DNA from: JBBRLG01 sp038231495
GTDB lineage: Bacteria > Planctomycetota > Planctomycetia > Gemmatales > Gemmataceae
Reading direction: 5' to 3'
NCBI GenBank assembly: GCA_038231495.1
Contig: JBBRLG010000028.1
Span: 1-25,102, forward strand
Length of the DNA: 25,102 nucleotides
The translations under genes and the position numbers were made by a program. Positions 23,789 to 25,102 of this stretch are shown here, in pieces. The notes beneath the pieces were generated by a model. That model was given only the letters and a program-made list of their open reading frames with translations. It made no database searches and was not told the origin of the DNA. Each line of letters opens with the position of its first letter. Position 1 is the first letter of the stretch.

Positions 23789-24977
23789 ATTCCTCGCGGT
23801 TCATCTCATCCAACAACCCCTGCACACGCCGTTCCAGCACTAACGTCAACTCCGCCGCCGCGTCCTTGCGGGAACGTTCGCGCGGCACCTCGACCGGGTC
23901 GCCGAACCGGACCAGCACGCGCCGCCGACCACGGATGCCGGGGTACGTCACTCGAAACAGGTCTTCCTCGAACTTGTCCAGCGTCTCCGCGACGCGCTCC
24001 AGGCTCGGCCGCTCCGCCACGTAATCGCCGGGGTAGCTGTACAGCTGCACGACTGTAAACAAGTCCTCCATCGCGCCGGCCAACTCGAAGCGCTCCGCGT
24101 CGGGCAGGTCTGCTTGCTCTTGCCGGGCGATGACCAGCCGCCGCAGTGCCTTCACGCGCTCGGGCACCGTGTCCGCTGGCTTCAAAATGCCGTGCCGTTG
24201 CTCCAAACGCCCCAGCACCGCGTTCATCAAACCGTCCCGCCGTTCGGCGACGGTGCCGGGCTGGGCGGCACCGAGGTATTCCTGTTCCTTCAGAGCCAGC
24301 ACGCCGCCGGCCAGTCGGTAGATGCGTTCCGCGAGCGGCAGGTCGGGGCGCGGCCGCCACAAAAGGCGTGCTTCCAGCCGGTCCATGAGTTCCAGCAATT
24401 TCGGCGTGGGGTCGTCGAGGAACCACCACTTCAGGGCGCAGGGGAAGCAGACGACGCGACGCTCGGCGCGTTTGGCCGCGGCCAGGGCGACGGCGGCGGC
24501 ACCTTCGCGGAATGGCGTTATGCGGTCGTGGGTGTGATAAATGTCGCCTTCGGGAAAGATGACGAGCGGGTAGGGGCTGTCGCGCAGGATTTCGACGGAG
24601 AGCTTGAACGCCTGCAAGTCGGCGTTCTCGCGGTCGATGCTGAAACAGCCGTGCCGTTGCAGCGACCACTGCTCGAACCGGCTGCTCATCGCGAACACTT
24701 GCCAGGCGGTCAGGAAATGGAACGGCCGTCGCGCCCGGTCGGCGACTTCGTACAGGACGTTGGCGTCGTAATGAAACGAATGGTTCGGCGTAATGAGGAC
24801 GCCGGCACCGTCGTCGAGTGCCTTTTGGAGTAGCCCCAGTCCCTGGATTTCGATGTGGGTGAGGTGCTGTTCGCGGCGCAGGGTGCGGTTGCGGAGGGGG
24901 CGAAGGACGCGAATCCACCACGGGCTAAGCCGCGGCGGCCAGTACCGCGGCGGCCTGGCGAACGGTTGGCGATTCAT
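23772..24977 (-). CDS. 1-acylglycerol-3-phosphate acyltransferase family protein (PlsC-like)
   Basis: 401 residues from ATG 24977 (GGTGG just upstream); a longer in-frame start near 25100 crosses a G-rich tract and is rejected. Acyltransferase motifs: TPNHSFHYD (H66-x4-D71, catalytic), then FSIDRENAD (motif II-like) and VIFPEGDIYHTHDRITPF (motif III, FPEG 141-144). It would acylate lysophosphatidic acid or a related lipid at the membrane. It is longer than typical PlsC (about 240 residues): an extra ~200-residue C-terminal region, predicted helical (PERVKALRRLVIARQEQADL), has no assigned role. Its last codons are part of the palindrome at 23730. It may feed the same phospholipid pathway as the choline/ethanolamine kinase at 2467, but the two are far apart. 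Confidence 0.88.
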   Translation of the reverse strand: MNRQPFARPPRYWPPRLSPWWIRVLRPLRNRTLRREQHLTHIEIQGLGLLQKALDDGAGVLITPNHSFHYDANVLYEVADRARRPFHFLTAWQVFAMSSRFEQWSLQRHGCFSIDRENADLQAFKLSVEILRDSPYPLVIFPEGDIYHTHDRITPFREGAAAVALAAAKRAERRVVCFPCALKWWFLDDPTPKLLELMDRLEARLLWRPRPDLPLAERIYRLAGGVLALKEQEYLGAAQPGTVAERRDGLMNAVLGRLEQRHGILKPADTVPERVKALRRLVIARQEQADLPDAERFELAGAMEDLFTVVQLYSYPGDYVAERPSLERVAETLDKFEEDLFRVTYPGIRGRRRVLVRFGDPVEVPRERSRKDAAAELTLVLERRVQGLLDEMNREESEPRP

Positions 24978-25001
24978 TCGTCCACCCGGGAATCGGGTGT
25001 T

Positions 25002-25032
25002 GGGGGGGAGGGGGGGGCGGGGGGGGTGGGGG
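25002..25032 (+). other. G-quadruplex-forming tract upstream of the acyltransferase gene
   Basis: Four G-runs of 7, 8, 8 and 5 separated by single bases (A, C, T) lie 25-55 bases before the ATG at 24977. Such a run easily forms a four-stranded structure. It is on the template strand for the minus-strand gene, so it could slow transcription; its RNA would carry C-runs. Confidence 0.7.
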
Positions 25033-25102
25033 AGCGCGCGTCCAAGAGGAGCGAGTAGCGAGAAGGATTGAGAGGGGGAGTAAAGGCGCACGCGGCCCAC
25101 AA

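Overview
The window looks like a chromosomal segment of a GC-rich planctomycete, most likely a Gemmata relative (Gemmataceae). The signs are an ECF sigma factor fused through one membrane helix to WD40 repeats, a second truncated ECF gene, a secreted WD40/HEAT-like protein, and an exported protein with the N-terminal LExLExR-VPA motif followed by DUF4214 repeats. The taxonomic call is inference from gene content. I saw no rRNA, tRNA, CRISPR array or intact insertion sequence.

Layout. 1-334: leader with a 12-bp inverted repeat and a promoter-like element that recurs before the second ECF gene. 335-2332 (+): ECF sigma-TM-WD40 protein. 2364-2466: attC-like imperfect palindrome. 2467-4870 (-): APC permease joined to a choline/ethanolamine-kinase-like domain, currently split by one extra base at 4003-4006. 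5301-7853 (+): exported WD40 protein, followed by a factor-independent terminator. 8066-8851 (+): ECF sigma gene broken inside region 4. 8990-9847 (-): endonuclease IV. 10032-10664 (+): conserved uncharacterised protein. 11031-15505 (-): a coupled cluster of polysaccharide deacetylase, GNAT/BioF2-like transferase, JmjC-like cupin and a second GNAT/BioF2-like transferase. 15789-16160 (+): small membrane protein. 16342-18087 (-): exported TIGR03118/DUF4214 protein. 18440-18877 (+): lipoprotein. 19012-21036 (+): Nramp metal transporter fused to a UspA domain, with a DtxR/MntR-like operator on its promoter. 21088-22023 (-): probable toxin-antitoxin pair, a Panacea-domain antitoxin and a small PemK/MazF-like protein. 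22345-23706 (+): glutamate-cysteine ligase. 23772-24977 (-): PlsC-like acyltransferase, with a very G-rich tract upstream.

How the genes may work together. The fused permease-kinase would import and phosphorylate choline or ethanolamine, giving a phospholipid head-group precursor. The deacetylase/transferase/cupin cluster probably builds or decorates an envelope polymer. The Nramp-Usp transporter appears metal-repressed. The Panacea pair, visibly more AT-rich than its surroundings, looks like an acquired module. A second theme is the number of long perfect or near-perfect palindromes of several sequence families between genes. Three of them include or touch the stop codon of the adjacent gene, so they probably act as terminators or mRNA-stabilising hairpins and may be mobile REP/MITE-like repeats.
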